In this document: positions 44,893-54,027 of the stretch, piece by piece
How the letters are laid out: every line of letters starts with the position of its first letter
Numbering within the stretch: position 1 is the stretch's first letter
Position numbers and translations under genes: made by a program
The notes under the pieces: model-generated
What the model was told of the DNA's origin: nothing
Seen by the model: the letters and a program-made list of their open reading frames with translations, nothing else
Databases searched by the model: none
Assembly: GCA_964459845.1 (NCBI GenBank)
Contig: CAYWOC010000004.1
Span: 1 to 64,000, forward strand
Length of the DNA: 64,000 nucleotides
From: CALZFJ01 sp964459845
Lineage (GTDB): Bacteria; Bacteroidota; Bacteroidia; Bacteroidales; Muribaculaceae
Direction: 5' to 3'

Positions 44893-46383
44893 ATGATAAA
44901 TTTAAGAAAATATCTGTCTATACTTTCGGGGCTGCTGATTGTGTTCACTGCTTGCAGCAGCAACAAGAACGACGAACCTGTCAATCCTCAACCAAAGCCT
45001 ACGCCTACTGGCGAGGTGAGTGTGCTTGCAACCACAATATATCGCACCAAGGACTTGACTAAGGACGCTGTGAATTTCAGCACAAAAGACAACCTTGCTC
45101 CGACCAACATCACCATCGACCCGACAAAGCGTTATCAGGAAATCGACGGTTTCGGTGCTGCGATAACAGGTTCCACCTGCTACAATCTCTTGAAAATGAC
45201 GGCTGCCGACCGCGCCGCTTTCTTGAAAGAGACTTTCTCGCCCGAGAACTATGGATTCAGCTATGTGCGCATCTCTATTGGATGCTCAGATTTCTCGCTC
45301 AGCGAATACACCTGCTGCGACACTAAGGGCATTGAGAACTTCGCTCTCACCGACGAGGAGACCGACCTCATAATCCCTATCTTGAAAGAAATCCTCGCCA
45401 TCAATCCTTCTCTGAAGATAATGGGTACACCTTGGACTGCACCTAAGTGGATGAAGGTGAACAACCTCAATGACTTGCAGCCAATCGACACTTGGACCAA
45501 CGGTCAGCTAAATCCTGCATATTATCAGGACTATGCACTGTATTTCGTGAAGTGGCTACAAGCATTCCAGGCTGCCGGCATCAACATCTATTCAATCACG
45601 CCTCAAAATGAACCTCTCAACCGCGCCAACTCAGCTTCTATGTATATGACTTGGGAGGAAGAGCGTGATTTCATCCGCACTGCCCTCGGTCCTCAACTGC
45701 GTGCCAACGGTTTCAACACTAAAATATATGTGTTCGACCACAACTACAACTACGATGACGTGGCAAGCCAAATGAACTACCCCACTCACATCTATGCCGA
45801 TGCCGAGGCATCGCAATACATTGCCGGCGCAGCCTATCACAACTACGGCGGCAGCAAGGAGGAGCTGCTCAATATCCACGAGGCTGCCCTCGGTAAAGAA
45901 CTTGTTTTCACCGAGACTTCAATCGGTACTTGGAACAGCGGCCGCGACCTCACAAAGCGACTTATTGAGGATATGCGCGAAGTGACACTCGGAACTGTGA
46001 ACAACTGGTGCCGTGGTGCTATCGTTTGGAACTTGATGCTCGACAACGACCGTGGTCCTAACCGCCAAGGCGGCTGCCAGACATGTTATGGTGCTGTAGA
46101 TATTAATAACAGCGACTTCAAGACCATCACACGCAACTCCCACTACTACATCATCGCCCACATGGGTGCTGTAGTCCGTCCGGGTGCAGTGCGCATAGGC
46201 ACAAGCGGCTACACCGACAGCAACATGACCTACTCTGCATTCGAGAACACCGACGGCACCTACGCCTTCGTCGTTGCCAACAACAATGAAAAGTCGAAGC
46301 AAATCACCGTAACTATCGGCGAGAAGCATTTTGCTTACTCTCTTCCTGGCAAGTCGGTAGTGTCGTTCGGCTGGAAAAAGTAA
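44893..46383 (+). CDS. GH30 family glycoside hydrolase, likely endo-beta-1,6-glucanase
   Basis: 496 residues. A lipoprotein signal (VFTACSSN, Cys near 21) points to a surface or periplasmic enzyme. The (beta/alpha)8 domain has acid/base E240 in PQNEP and nucleophile E341 in FTETS, and begins IDGFGAAITGSTC. A short beta domain closes the protein. The layout and PQNEPLNRANSASMYMTWEEE region resemble GH30 subfamily 3 enzymes of Bacteroides beta-1,6-glucan loci. The exact linkage is inference. Confidence 0.85.
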   Translation: MINLRKYLSILSGLLIVFTACSSNKNDEPVNPQPKPTPTGEVSVLATTIYRTKDLTKDAVNFSTKDNLAPTNITIDPTKRYQEIDGFGAAITGSTCYNLLKMTAADRAAFLKETFSPENYGFSYVRISIGCSDFSLSEYTCCDTKGIENFALTDEETDLIIPILKEILAINPSLKIMGTPWTAPKWMKVNNLNDLQPIDTWTNGQLNPAYYQDYALYFVKWLQAFQAAGINIYSITPQNEPLNRANSASMYMTWEEERDFIRTALGPQLRANGFNTKIYVFDHNYNYDDVASQMNYPTHIYADAEASQYIAGAAYHNYGGSKEELLNIHEAALGKELVFTETSIGTWNSGRDLTKRLIEDMREVTLGTVNNWCRGAIVWNLMLDNDRGPNRQGGCQTCYGAVDINNSDFKTITRNSHYYIIAHMGAVVRPGAVRIGTSGYTDSNMTYSAFENTDGTYAFVVANNNEKSKQITVTIGEKHFAYSLPGKSVVSFGWKK

Positions 46384-46422
46384 TCTGCGATTTTTTTGAA
46401 ATTCATTTAATTACGAACAAAG

Positions 46423-48447
46423 ATGAGACATAATATATTATTAATGGCTGCCCTGTCGGGGATTATCGCTATGACATCTTGTAGCGATGACAAGTTCAAT
46501 CCCGGCAATCCACTTGTAGATGTCATCGACCAGCAGGCTGATGCGTTCTATGGCGACAGCCTTCCTTTCACTATCAAGGCTTCGGATGTCGAAGTTCCGC
46601 TTTCCACATTGAAAGCCCAGCTCTATTATGGCGAGGAAAAGGTGTCGGAAACGGTTATCCGCACCAATGTAAGCGGGTCCGACTACTCTGGCAAAATCTA
46701 TGTGCCATTCCTGAAAGGCACGCCTAACGGCAAAGCCACCCTTAAATATGTGCTTCAAAACACGAGTTTGACCATAACCGAGAAGGAGCAGGAGCTTACT
46801 CTTGCACGTCCTGACTATGAATATGTCACTCTGAAATCGGGCGATACTGAATATCGGCTCGACCGCACAGCTCAATACACCTACACTGCCCACGGCACAT
46901 TCCCCGCAAAGGTGAACGGATACATCGTGGCTCCAAAATATGGAGAAAACGGCAATGAGCTTCAGTTTGGCTGGACAGGTTCAGAGATTTCCCTCGACGG
47001 CTCTCAGGAGATTCCATTCTCAAGCACTGCCGTAGGTGCCTACGACATTACTTTCAACTCTCTCACTTTCGAGGCTTCGCCGTTTGCGAAGATTCTCATC
47101 AATGGTCAAGAGCTGCAATCGGGAGATACGCCCGATGTCTATACTCTCGACGCTTCATTCACCAAGGGCGAGACGCTCACAGTGGAGGGAATACCAAATC
47201 TCGACGAATGGTGGATTGACCCCGACTACTTGCAACGTCAAGACGACGGCTCACTTAAATTCATGGCTATGAATGGAAGATACCGCTTCACTGCCAACGG
47301 CAAGATGAGCTACTTCATCATCGAGGCTCTCGGCAGCGACGGGAATCTTGCATCTCTCGGCAGCGACGGTTCTGGCGCACTGTGGGTTATCGGCGAAAAT
47401 GTCGGCAAGCCTTCTGTCAGCTCGAATGCTGTAGGTTGGGTCACTGAGAAAGCTCTATGTATGGCTCCTGTGGCTAAGGGCAAATATCAGCTCACTGTGA
47501 CGGCTGGTCGCACTATCGACGCTGCGAGCATCAACTTCAAGTTCTTCGGCGGTGCCAAGAGCTGGGATAATGCCCTCACAAGCGATAAGCTGAAATCAAC
47601 AAGCGACATCGTGTTTGTGGGCGACGGCGACAATGGTCGCGACGACGGCAACTTGGGTATAGTCGAAGGCAAGTCGCTCGACGTAGGCGGAATATATCGT
47701 TTCACCGTCGATATGACTGCCGGAGTTTCAAATGCTGTTCTTTCGGTAGAGAAAATTGGCACAGAGGAGCTTCCTAAAGCCGACATCAAAATCAACGGCA
47801 CTAAGCTCGAACAGATTGACTCCGACAATTATCAGGCTGTCCTAAATCTGTCGCAAGGCTCATCTCTCACAGTGAGCGGCATCAACGACATCCAGAACTG
47901 GTATCTCGACCCCGACTATATCGAGATGACAGCATCGGGTGCAAAATTCCTGCCTGTGGATGGCAGCTACCGCGTGAGAGTGAACACTGGCAGCAAGACA
48001 TTCACCATAACCCGAATGAACGGCAGTGACGAAGCCACTCTCGGCGACGACGGACACGGTGCCATCTGGCTGATGGGATGGGGCGTTGGCTCGCCATCAC
48101 TCGACAACCAGTTTGGCTGGACACCGGGTGCGGCTTATTGCGTGGCTGAAATCTCACCCAAGGTTTATCAGTTCACTGGCTATGCCGGTCCAGAGAATGG
48201 GTCTTCCATAGGTCAAAGATTCCGTACCGACTATCTGAGCTTCAAATTCTTCTTCCAAGACGGTTGGGGTACTGAATTCTCTGGCGACAACAAATTGACC
48301 ATCAAAGAGGGTGGCGAATTTATTGCCGACAACGGCAACTTCGAGCTTGCGAGCGGTGTGAACCTCGAGACTGGCGCTAAATACCGCATCACTATCGACC
48401 TCTCGGCTGGAAATTCTAAGGGCACAATTTCTTTCACGAAATTGTAG
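46423..48447 (+). CDS. Surface glycan-binding lipoprotein with two repeated modules
   Basis: 674 residues. Lipobox MTSCSDD with Cys20. An N-terminal beta domain (about 25-215) is followed by two similar modules: INGQELQSGDTPDVYTLDAS to FKFFGGAKSW (about 225-385) and INGTKLEQIDSDNYQ to FKFFFQDGW (about 448-615). Each has a W-x-DPDY strand and an ALW/AIW-(V/L)xGxxVGxPS turn. It occupies the SusE/SusF position and probably binds the same glycan; DUF5121/DUF5125-type domains are possible. A terminator follows at 48476-48539. Confidence 0.75.
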   Translation: MRHNILLMAALSGIIAMTSCSDDKFNPGNPLVDVIDQQADAFYGDSLPFTIKASDVEVPLSTLKAQLYYGEEKVSETVIRTNVSGSDYSGKIYVPFLKGTPNGKATLKYVLQNTSLTITEKEQELTLARPDYEYVTLKSGDTEYRLDRTAQYTYTAHGTFPAKVNGYIVAPKYGENGNELQFGWTGSEISLDGSQEIPFSSTAVGAYDITFNSLTFEASPFAKILINGQELQSGDTPDVYTLDASFTKGETLTVEGIPNLDEWWIDPDYLQRQDDGSLKFMAMNGRYRFTANGKMSYFIIEALGSDGNLASLGSDGSGALWVIGENVGKPSVSSNAVGWVTEKALCMAPVAKGKYQLTVTAGRTIDAASINFKFFGGAKSWDNALTSDKLKSTSDIVFVGDGDNGRDDGNLGIVEGKSLDVGGIYRFTVDMTAGVSNAVLSVEKIGTEELPKADIKINGTKLEQIDSDNYQAVLNLSQGSSLTVSGINDIQNWYLDPDYIEMTASGAKFLPVDGSYRVRVNTGSKTFTITRMNGSDEATLGDDGHGAIWLMGWGVGSPSLDNQFGWTPGAAYCVAEISPKVYQFTGYAGPENGSSIGQRFRTDYLSFKFFFQDGWGTEFSGDNKLTIKEGGEFIADNGNFELASGVNLETGAKYRITIDLSAGNSKGTISFTKL

Positions 48448-48475
48448 TGTAGATACACGTTTTTAAGTTTTGCCT

Positions 48476-48539
48476 ACAAGTGGTGATGGCTTCATCAATC
48501 CACAAAAGATGACAGCGCAGCCATCGCCACTTGTTTTTT
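48476..48539 (+). terminator. Terminator between the glycan-binding gene and the SGNH hydrolase gene
   Basis: ACAAGTGGTGATGGC (48476-48490) pairs with GCCATCGCCACTTGT (48520-48534), one G-U wobble aside, across a 29-base loop, and is followed by TTTTT. A smaller hairpin GTGTA/TACAC with TTTTT lies just ahead. Confidence 0.75.
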
Positions 48540-48577
48540 CAATACAATACCAACTCTTCATATTTAAATTTTCAACA

Positions 48578-51304
48578 ATGACTTTCAAAACATTATTTTC
48601 TGCAGCAGCAATTGTTGCGGCAAGCACATTCCAAGCCTTCGCTGCCGATGAGAACGTGAAGCTGGACAAGATGCTTTTCTTCGATTTCGGTGCTGCCAGC
48701 ACTACCACCTATGGTGAGACGACCGACGGTGCCGATGCCAATGGCAACTATTGGAACAACATCACAAATCTTCCTGATGCAACAAATAAATACGCCCTTG
48801 CTGGCACTAAATTCGAGAAACTTATCGACTCGAAAAACAATTCCACGAATTATAGTCTGACCCTAAACTCGCGTTTTTCCACTAATGGCAAAACTGCTGG
48901 TGGCGGCCTTCTGAATCCTACAGCCGACAATCTCGGCGATCTTGCCATAGCCACCGCCACCGAAGATTATTTCTTCATAGAAAAAAGCGAGAACAACAGC
49001 AATTTCACCATCTCGGGCTTGAATCCCGACCATGGATATAAGTTCTATATGTTTGCCAGCCGTAAAGCCACCGACAACCGCATAGCCACTTATATCATCG
49101 AGGGCATAAACAAATATTCGGGCGACCATCAGCACTCAGGCAAAGACCTTGGCGGCTCGGGTATCAATCAGAATGTGAAGACAATCCTCGCAAGCGAGCT
49201 TGTTTATCCCGACGATAACGGAAACATCACTTTCACCATATCACGCTCGAAAGGAGACTATATTGCGCTCAATGCCATGAAGATTGAGGAATACACTGGC
49301 GGCACTCGCCCGTCGGCAAGCACCGTATTCACCAGCTTGTCACTTACTGGAGCTGCTGCCGAAAATGGTGTAAGCACTCCTTTGCATGAGATTTCTCCCG
49401 ACGGGAAGCACTCTGGCAAGTTTGAGATGTTTGGTCGCCTCAATGCAGGAACATTCAAGTTCACTGGCACAACTTCCGAAGGCAAAACAGTTACACTCGG
49501 TGCCGATTTCAAGACCGACGGCGAAGATTTCACTGCCACTACCACCGGACTCGTCTATATGACTGTGGATGTGGCAAGCGGAAAAATAAGCTACACTCCT
49601 ATCACATCCATGGGATTGACCGGCAGCGTAGTGCCTGGCGGATGGTCGCTCACCGACAATGCCAACCTCGAATATCAAGGCGAAGGCATGTGGAAAAGCA
49701 CTGTGAACCTGAGCCGCACATCTACAATATCCGACCCCGAGCGTTTTGTTTTCGTGATGAACAAGTCTTGGGACTATTCAATCAAGCGCGTGGCTGGAAC
49801 TGTTGAGACAGTGGCTCTCGGCTCCAATGGATACTCGCTTGAAGACATTCGTCTGAACCACGGAACATACATCGTCACTCTCGACCTGCGCAACTATGTG
49901 TATAAAATCGACTCTCCCGACGGCAAAATCGATCCTTTCCGCATCAGCGTGATGGGTTCTTCGGTTGCCAACGGTCAAGGTGCCACCGACAACCACGGAT
50001 ATGCTTATATGTACGGAGAAATGCTGCAACAACGCTTCACCGACAACCTAAGTGAAAACAAGTTCTACACTTCAGGAATAGCAATCAATGGCAACAGCAC
50101 TGTCAATGTGCTTGCACGCTACAACGACCTTATCCACGAATTCGGTAAATATGTGATTTTCGGTCTGTCGCTCGGAAATGAGGGAATACACGGAGCTTCT
50201 AATCAAGAGAAGATTTTCAACCAGTTCCGCGACAATATGCAGCTTCTTATTTCCAAGGCTCGCGCCGACGGCAAGTATCCGGTGGTTATGAACAACTACA
50301 CCCGAGGCGACTATAACGAGAGCGACTATGATTATGTGAAGAAAATGAACCTCCTTATCCACGAATGGGACTTGCCATCGGTGAATACACTTGGTGCTAT
50401 CGACAATGGCAACGGCCGTTGGGCAGATGGCTATCAGAATGGCGACGACATATATCACCCTTCAACCGAAGGACACCGCGAGTTCTTCTATGCAATGACT
50501 CCTTCGCTGTTTGACGCTATCGCAGCCGGCAAAGACATTCCTGCACGCGATGCAGCCAATTCCTATGCGCTCAAGAAAGACGAGATTCTGACATTCTCGC
50601 CAGAAGGCACTGCTCATCCCTTCACATTCACATTGAAATTCAAATCGGCAGATGCCGCACAGCTTTTCTCTATCGACACTGAAGACGGCATAGCAAAAGT
50701 CGCTGTCAATGCCGACGGAACTGTGGCATACACCGCTCCTTCAGGAAAGACTATAAGCGGCTCGCTGGCTGCGGCTGCCGACGGCTGGAACTATGTGACC
50801 CTGACTTGCTATTATGCTCAGGGCGTGACAAAACTTTACAGCGGAGCCACTCTTGTTGGCGAAATTGCCGACCGCATCGCTCCACAAAAATTCACCATTG
50901 GCGATGCCAATGCCTCAATTGGCAATACCTTGTCGGAGATGTTCTTCTATCGCTCGGCAATGAATGCCGAGGAGATTGGTGCGCTTGTTGGCGGCAAGAT
51001 GCTGAAGTCGAGCCTTGAAATCTATCTTCCTTTCAGCTCCACTTCTCCGCTCAACAATGCTGCTCAAAGCCTCAACACCGTATTCTCAAGCTCAAAATCG
51101 TCGGTAGAGACTGTTTCGGCAAACGACATGAAGATATACTCTACTCCCGGCGTGCTGCACATCGTGCCTAACAAATCCGTGTCAGTCAATGTATATGGCA
51201 TCGATGGCACGAGCATCATCAGCCAGACAATCAGCCAGGCTTCAAGCTACAACTTGAGCAGTGGCATCTACATTGTGAACAACAATAAGGTATATGTAAA
51301 ATAA
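48578..51304 (+). CDS. SGNH/GDSL hydrolase with LamG-like domain and sorting tail
   Basis: 908 residues from the ATG at 48578. A signal peptide (to QAFA, about 20) is followed by an N-terminal beta domain and a linker. The SGNH core has block I VMGSSVANGQGA (S462 likely nucleophile), block III LSLGNEG and block V DDIYHPSTEGH. A LamG/concanavalin-like domain (about 660-820) follows. The last 40 residues (VNVYGIDGTSIISQTISQAS then a GIYIVNN strand) look like a type IX secretion sorting tail. It probably removes acetyl or other esters from the glycan. It lies past a terminator, so its expression may be lower or separate. Confidence 0.8.
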   Translation: MTFKTLFSAAAIVAASTFQAFAADENVKLDKMLFFDFGAASTTTYGETTDGADANGNYWNNITNLPDATNKYALAGTKFEKLIDSKNNSTNYSLTLNSRFSTNGKTAGGGLLNPTADNLGDLAIATATEDYFFIEKSENNSNFTISGLNPDHGYKFYMFASRKATDNRIATYIIEGINKYSGDHQHSGKDLGGSGINQNVKTILASELVYPDDNGNITFTISRSKGDYIALNAMKIEEYTGGTRPSASTVFTSLSLTGAAAENGVSTPLHEISPDGKHSGKFEMFGRLNAGTFKFTGTTSEGKTVTLGADFKTDGEDFTATTTGLVYMTVDVASGKISYTPITSMGLTGSVVPGGWSLTDNANLEYQGEGMWKSTVNLSRTSTISDPERFVFVMNKSWDYSIKRVAGTVETVALGSNGYSLEDIRLNHGTYIVTLDLRNYVYKIDSPDGKIDPFRISVMGSSVANGQGATDNHGYAYMYGEMLQQRFTDNLSENKFYTSGIAINGNSTVNVLARYNDLIHEFGKYVIFGLSLGNEGIHGASNQEKIFNQFRDNMQLLISKARADGKYPVVMNNYTRGDYNESDYDYVKKMNLLIHEWDLPSVNTLGAIDNGNGRWADGYQNGDDIYHPSTEGHREFFYAMTPSLFDAIAAGKDIPARDAANSYALKKDEILTFSPEGTAHPFTFTLKFKSADAAQLFSIDTEDGIAKVAVNADGTVAYTAPSGKTISGSLAAAADGWNYVTLTCYYAQGVTKLYSGATLVGEIADRIAPQKFTIGDANASIGNTLSEMFFYRSAMNAEEIGALVGGKMLKSSLEIYLPFSSTSPLNNAAQSLNTVFSSSKSSVETVSANDMKIYSTPGVLHIVPNKSVSVNVYGIDGTSIISQTISQASSYNLSSGIYIVNNNKVYVK

Positions 51305-51394
51305 GAATGCACAACGCTCCCATCACGATTAAGCATGGGAAAGTTGCTTGTTAGTACTTGATTTATTCAAGGTAAAATTGATCGTTTAATGGGA

Positions 51395-51425
51395 AGAGGG
51401 CTGCGTGGTGCAGCTCTCTTTTTTT
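51395..51425 (+). terminator. Terminator of the glycan utilisation locus
   Basis: AGAGGGCTGC pairs with GCAGCTCTCT (51395-51419) around a short loop, followed by seven T. Confidence 0.8.
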
Positions 51426-51513
51426 CATTCCATTCAATGGCAAATTGAAGTTTTTGAAAAAAATCCTCTGTTGATTTTAACTTTCGGGATATTTTTGAAT
51501 CAAATAAACAGAA

Positions 51514-52068
51514 ATGGGAAATACGGATATTGAATATGGTCTTGCCGAGCGGCTGAAGTCGCCAAAGGAACGCGACGCAGCGTTTCGCGACCTGCTGCGC
51601 ATCTATGGCTCAAAGCTCTACTGGCATGTGCGCCGCATTGTGGTGAGCCACGACGATGCCGAAGACGTGATGCAGGACACTGCCTTACGCATCTTGGACA
51701 ACATCGGCAGCTACAAGGGCGACAGCTCACTTTTGACTTGGGCCTACCGCATCGCAACCAATGAGGCTCTGATGCTGCTGCGCCGACGCTGCTCCATATT
51801 CCAGTCGATAGACTCGCTGGGCGACTCGCTCGCTGAAAAAGTGGCTTGCGAAGCCGATGTGGATGCCGACGAGGTTTCGGTACTGTTCCAGCAGGCTGTG
51901 GCGAAGCTGCCAACCCAGCAACGTCTGACTTTCAATATGCGATACTACGACGACTTGCCCTACGAGCAAATCGCAAAAATTACTGGTAAGAACATCAACA
52001 CGCTTAAGACCAACTACCACTTTGCAGTGGAGCGTGTGAAAAAATATATAAAGGAGAATTCGATATGA
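51514..52068 (+). CDS. ECF-type RNA polymerase sigma factor
   Basis: 184 residues. Sigma region 2 (FRDLLRIYGSKLYWHVRRIVVSHDDAEDVMQDTALRI, about 25-60) and region 4 (LPTQQRLTFNMRYYDDLPYEQIAKITG, about 130-157) are present, with no region 3. A -7 box TATTTTTG at 51490-51497 sits 17 bp ahead. Its stop overlaps the next gene's ATG (ATGA), so the two are coupled. Confidence 0.9.
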   Translation: MGNTDIEYGLAERLKSPKERDAAFRDLLRIYGSKLYWHVRRIVVSHDDAEDVMQDTALRILDNIGSYKGDSSLLTWAYRIATNEALMLLRRRCSIFQSIDSLGDSLAEKVACEADVDADEVSVLFQQAVAKLPTQQRLTFNMRYYDDLPYEQIAKITGKNINTLKTNYHFAVERVKKYIKENSI

Positions 52069-52448
52069 ACGATGATGTTTTCAAGGAAATAGGCACTCGC
52101 CTACCTTATCACGAAAGCGACGAGTACATCAGCTCGCTTGTAAATCGCTGCGCCGACAAGGCTTTGCAATCTCGCCCACAGCACATGCGCCACGCCGCAA
52201 TACGGCGGATATGGCTGTCGGCGGCAAGCATAGCTGCTGTAGTAGCCGTGACACTGACTGCCTCACTATATGTAGGCACGTCTTCTCCTGCCAGCCATAA
52301 TACCGACGCTGCGGCTATGCGGCTCTCTGCATGCAATATGGAAAGTATCGAGAAGAGCGCACCGCTCAACGAGGTTATCGACGAGATGAGCGACGAACAG
52401 CTTGCAATCGTGGCTTATTACAACACCGACGACATTCCGGAATACTAA
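52065..52448 (+). CDS. Putative anti-sigma factor
   Basis: 127 residues. A cytoplasmic N-terminal part, one membrane segment (about 52-70: WLSAASIAAVVAVTLTASLY) and a short periplasmic tail give the layout of small anti-sigma factors. Overlap with the sigma gene supports this. No zinc-binding anti-sigma motif is seen. Confidence 0.6.
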   Translation: MNDDVFKEIGTRLPYHESDEYISSLVNRCADKALQSRPQHMRHAAIRRIWLSAASIAAVVAVTLTASLYVGTSSPASHNTDAAAMRLSACNMESIEKSAPLNEVIDEMSDEQLAIVAYYNTDDIPEY

Positions 52449-52493
52449 TCATATATAAAATTTATTTTGTTTAATCTCTTAAAATTAACGACA

Positions 52494-52973
52494 ATGAACA
52501 GCATGACAAAAAAAATCATATTCTTGATGCTCGCGCTGATGCTATCAGCAGTCACCATCGAAGCAAAACAAGACAACACTAAAAGCAACGAGGAGCGGAT
52601 GGCGCAATTCTTCAACGCCCGCGTGAAGAAAATGAAGCAGGAACTGCTGCTAAGCGACGAGCAGACCGAGCAGTTCATCCCAGTGTATAAGGCTTATCTC
52701 GATGAAATGCACAAGGACTTCAAGGGAAAGAAGCAGCACCGCGACGAAATGCGCAAAGTGGCAAACAACGATGAAGCATGCAAAATGCTTACCGAAAACA
52801 TCGACGGCAAAATCCGTGTGCTGAATGTTCAAAAGAAATACATCCCAAAGTTCAGCAAAGTACTTAACACTCAGCAACTGATGAAACTACTGAAGGTGGA
52901 AAACGACATGCAGCGCAAAATCCGCGCCGAGTGGAAAGACCGCAAGAACCGCCACGCGAAACCCAAGAAATAA
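52494..52973 (+). CDS. Spy/CpxP-like periplasmic protein
   Basis: 159 residues from the ATG at 52494. A signal peptide ends near IEAK. The mature protein is all-helical and very basic (VKKMKQELLLSDEQTEQFIPVYKAYL; EWKDRKNRHAKPKK), like Spy/LTXXQ proteins that bind unfolded proteins or metals under envelope stress. It lies 45 bp after the anti-sigma gene, so it is probably a target of the sigma factor within its own operon. Confidence 0.65.
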   Translation: MNSMTKKIIFLMLALMLSAVTIEAKQDNTKSNEERMAQFFNARVKKMKQELLLSDEQTEQFIPVYKAYLDEMHKDFKGKKQHRDEMRKVANNDEACKMLTENIDGKIRVLNVQKKYIPKFSKVLNTQQLMKLLKVENDMQRKIRAEWKDRKNRHAKPKK

Positions 52974-52990
52974 ACAACAGCCCACCTCAC

Positions 52991-53037
52991 TTGTTAACAA
53001 CTCCGCAGTTATTAACAAAAAAGCCGACTTATCAACA
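52991..53037 (+). promoter_or_regulatory. Cluster of DnaA-box-like nonamers upstream of parA
   Basis: TTGTTAACA (52991), TTATTAACA (53009) and TTATCAACA (53029) are spaced 18-20 bases apart on the plus strand; the DnaA consensus is TTATCCACA. The first two also form an inverted repeat, GTTAACAACT with AGTTATTAAC. Function is inference. Confidence 0.35.
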
Positions 53038-53062
53038 GTTTTGGCATTTTCCGCCCTTGGGA

Positions 53063-53095
53063 TTTGTGTTATGTGATTAATTTTTAATTCCTTTG
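53063..53095 (+). promoter_or_regulatory. parA promoter
   Basis: TTTG (53063-53066), 21 bases, TTCCTTTG (53088-53095). The predicted start is near 53102, so the leader is about 24 nt. Confidence 0.55.
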
Positions 53096-53125
53096 CACCG
53101 TGAAATTTAGGTAACTGGAATTATT

Positions 53126-53908
53126 ATGGGAAAAATAATTGCTATCGCAAACCAAAAGGGCGGTGTGGGCAAAACCACAACTTCAATCAATCTTGCCGCC
53201 TCGCTTGCACACAATGGCAAGAAGGTTCTGATAATTGATGCCGATCCTCAGGCAAACGCAACATCAGGTCTCGGCGTTGACCCGAAACAGATGTCTTCTT
53301 CAATCTATGAATGTCTTGTCGATGATTACCCACTCAACGGCACTCAAGTCGCTACTTGCGTCAAGAATCTCGACATTATAGGCTCGCGAATCGACCTCGT
53401 GGGTGCGGAGCTTGAGCTTATCAACAAGCCAAACCGCGAGCGCGTGATGCGCAATCTGCTGGCTCAGGTGAAAGACGACTACGACTTCATCTTGATTGAT
53501 TGCAGCCCGTCGCTCGGACTGATTACCGTGAATGCCCTCACGGCTGCCGACTCGGTGATTATCCCTGTCCAAGCCGAATATTTCGCCCTCGAAGGCATCA
53601 GCAAGCTGCTCAACACTATCCGAATCATCAAGTCGAAGCTGAATCAGCACCTCGAAATCGAGGGATTCCTGCTCACAATGTACGATGCGCGTCTGCGACT
53701 TGCCAACCAAATCTACGAAGAGCTTAAGACTCACTTCGGCGACATGGTGTTCAACACCGTGATTCCGCGCAACACACGCCTCAGCGAAGCTCCAAGCCAC
53801 GGCCTGCCGGCTATTCTCTACGATGCCACAAGCCGCGGAGCCACAAGCCACTTGCAGCTTGCCAAGGAGCTTATCTCCCGCAACCGCACACACCACAAGC
53901 GCGCTTAA
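53126..53908 (+). CDS. parA: ParA/Soj chromosome-partition ATPase
   Basis: 260 residues. The deviant Walker A motif KGGVGKTT is at 11-18, followed by the DADPQANAT signature near 42 and the LIDCSPSLGLI Walker B region near 128. It is the usual length of chromosomal Soj. It works with ParB to segregate replication origins. It is followed by its own hairpin element and then parB, with a separate promoter for parB. Confidence 0.95.
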   Translation: MGKIIAIANQKGGVGKTTTSINLAASLAHNGKKVLIIDADPQANATSGLGVDPKQMSSSIYECLVDDYPLNGTQVATCVKNLDIIGSRIDLVGAELELINKPNRERVMRNLLAQVKDDYDFILIDCSPSLGLITVNALTAADSVIIPVQAEYFALEGISKLLNTIRIIKSKLNQHLEIEGFLLTMYDARLRLANQIYEELKTHFGDMVFNTVIPRNTRLSEAPSHGLPAILYDATSRGATSHLQLAKELISRNRTHHKRA

Positions 53909-53911
53909 TCC

Positions 53912-53936
53912 CCAAAATCGGTCATCCAGATTTTGG
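53912..53936. repeat. CCAAAATC palindrome after parA
   Basis: CCAAAATC (53912-53919) pairs perfectly with GATTTTGG (53929-53936) across GGTCATCCA, three bases past the parA stop. It shares the core CAAAATCGGTC and CAGATTT with 19061-19083. No T run follows, so it is probably not a standard terminator. Confidence 0.55.
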
Positions 53937-53958
53937 AAAATAAAAATAATGCGCTCAT

Positions 53959-53992
53959 TTTGCGGTAAATAGCCATTTTTTGTGTAATTTTG
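53959..53992 (+). promoter_or_regulatory. parB promoter
   Basis: TTTG (53959-53962), 22 bases, TAATTTTG (53985-53992). Start predicted near 53999. AGGAAGGA ahead of the ATG at 54028 is a good ribosome-binding site. Confidence 0.45.
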
Positions 53993-54027
53993 TAAGGATA
54001 TTATAAAAACAGGAAGGATTTTCAGAT

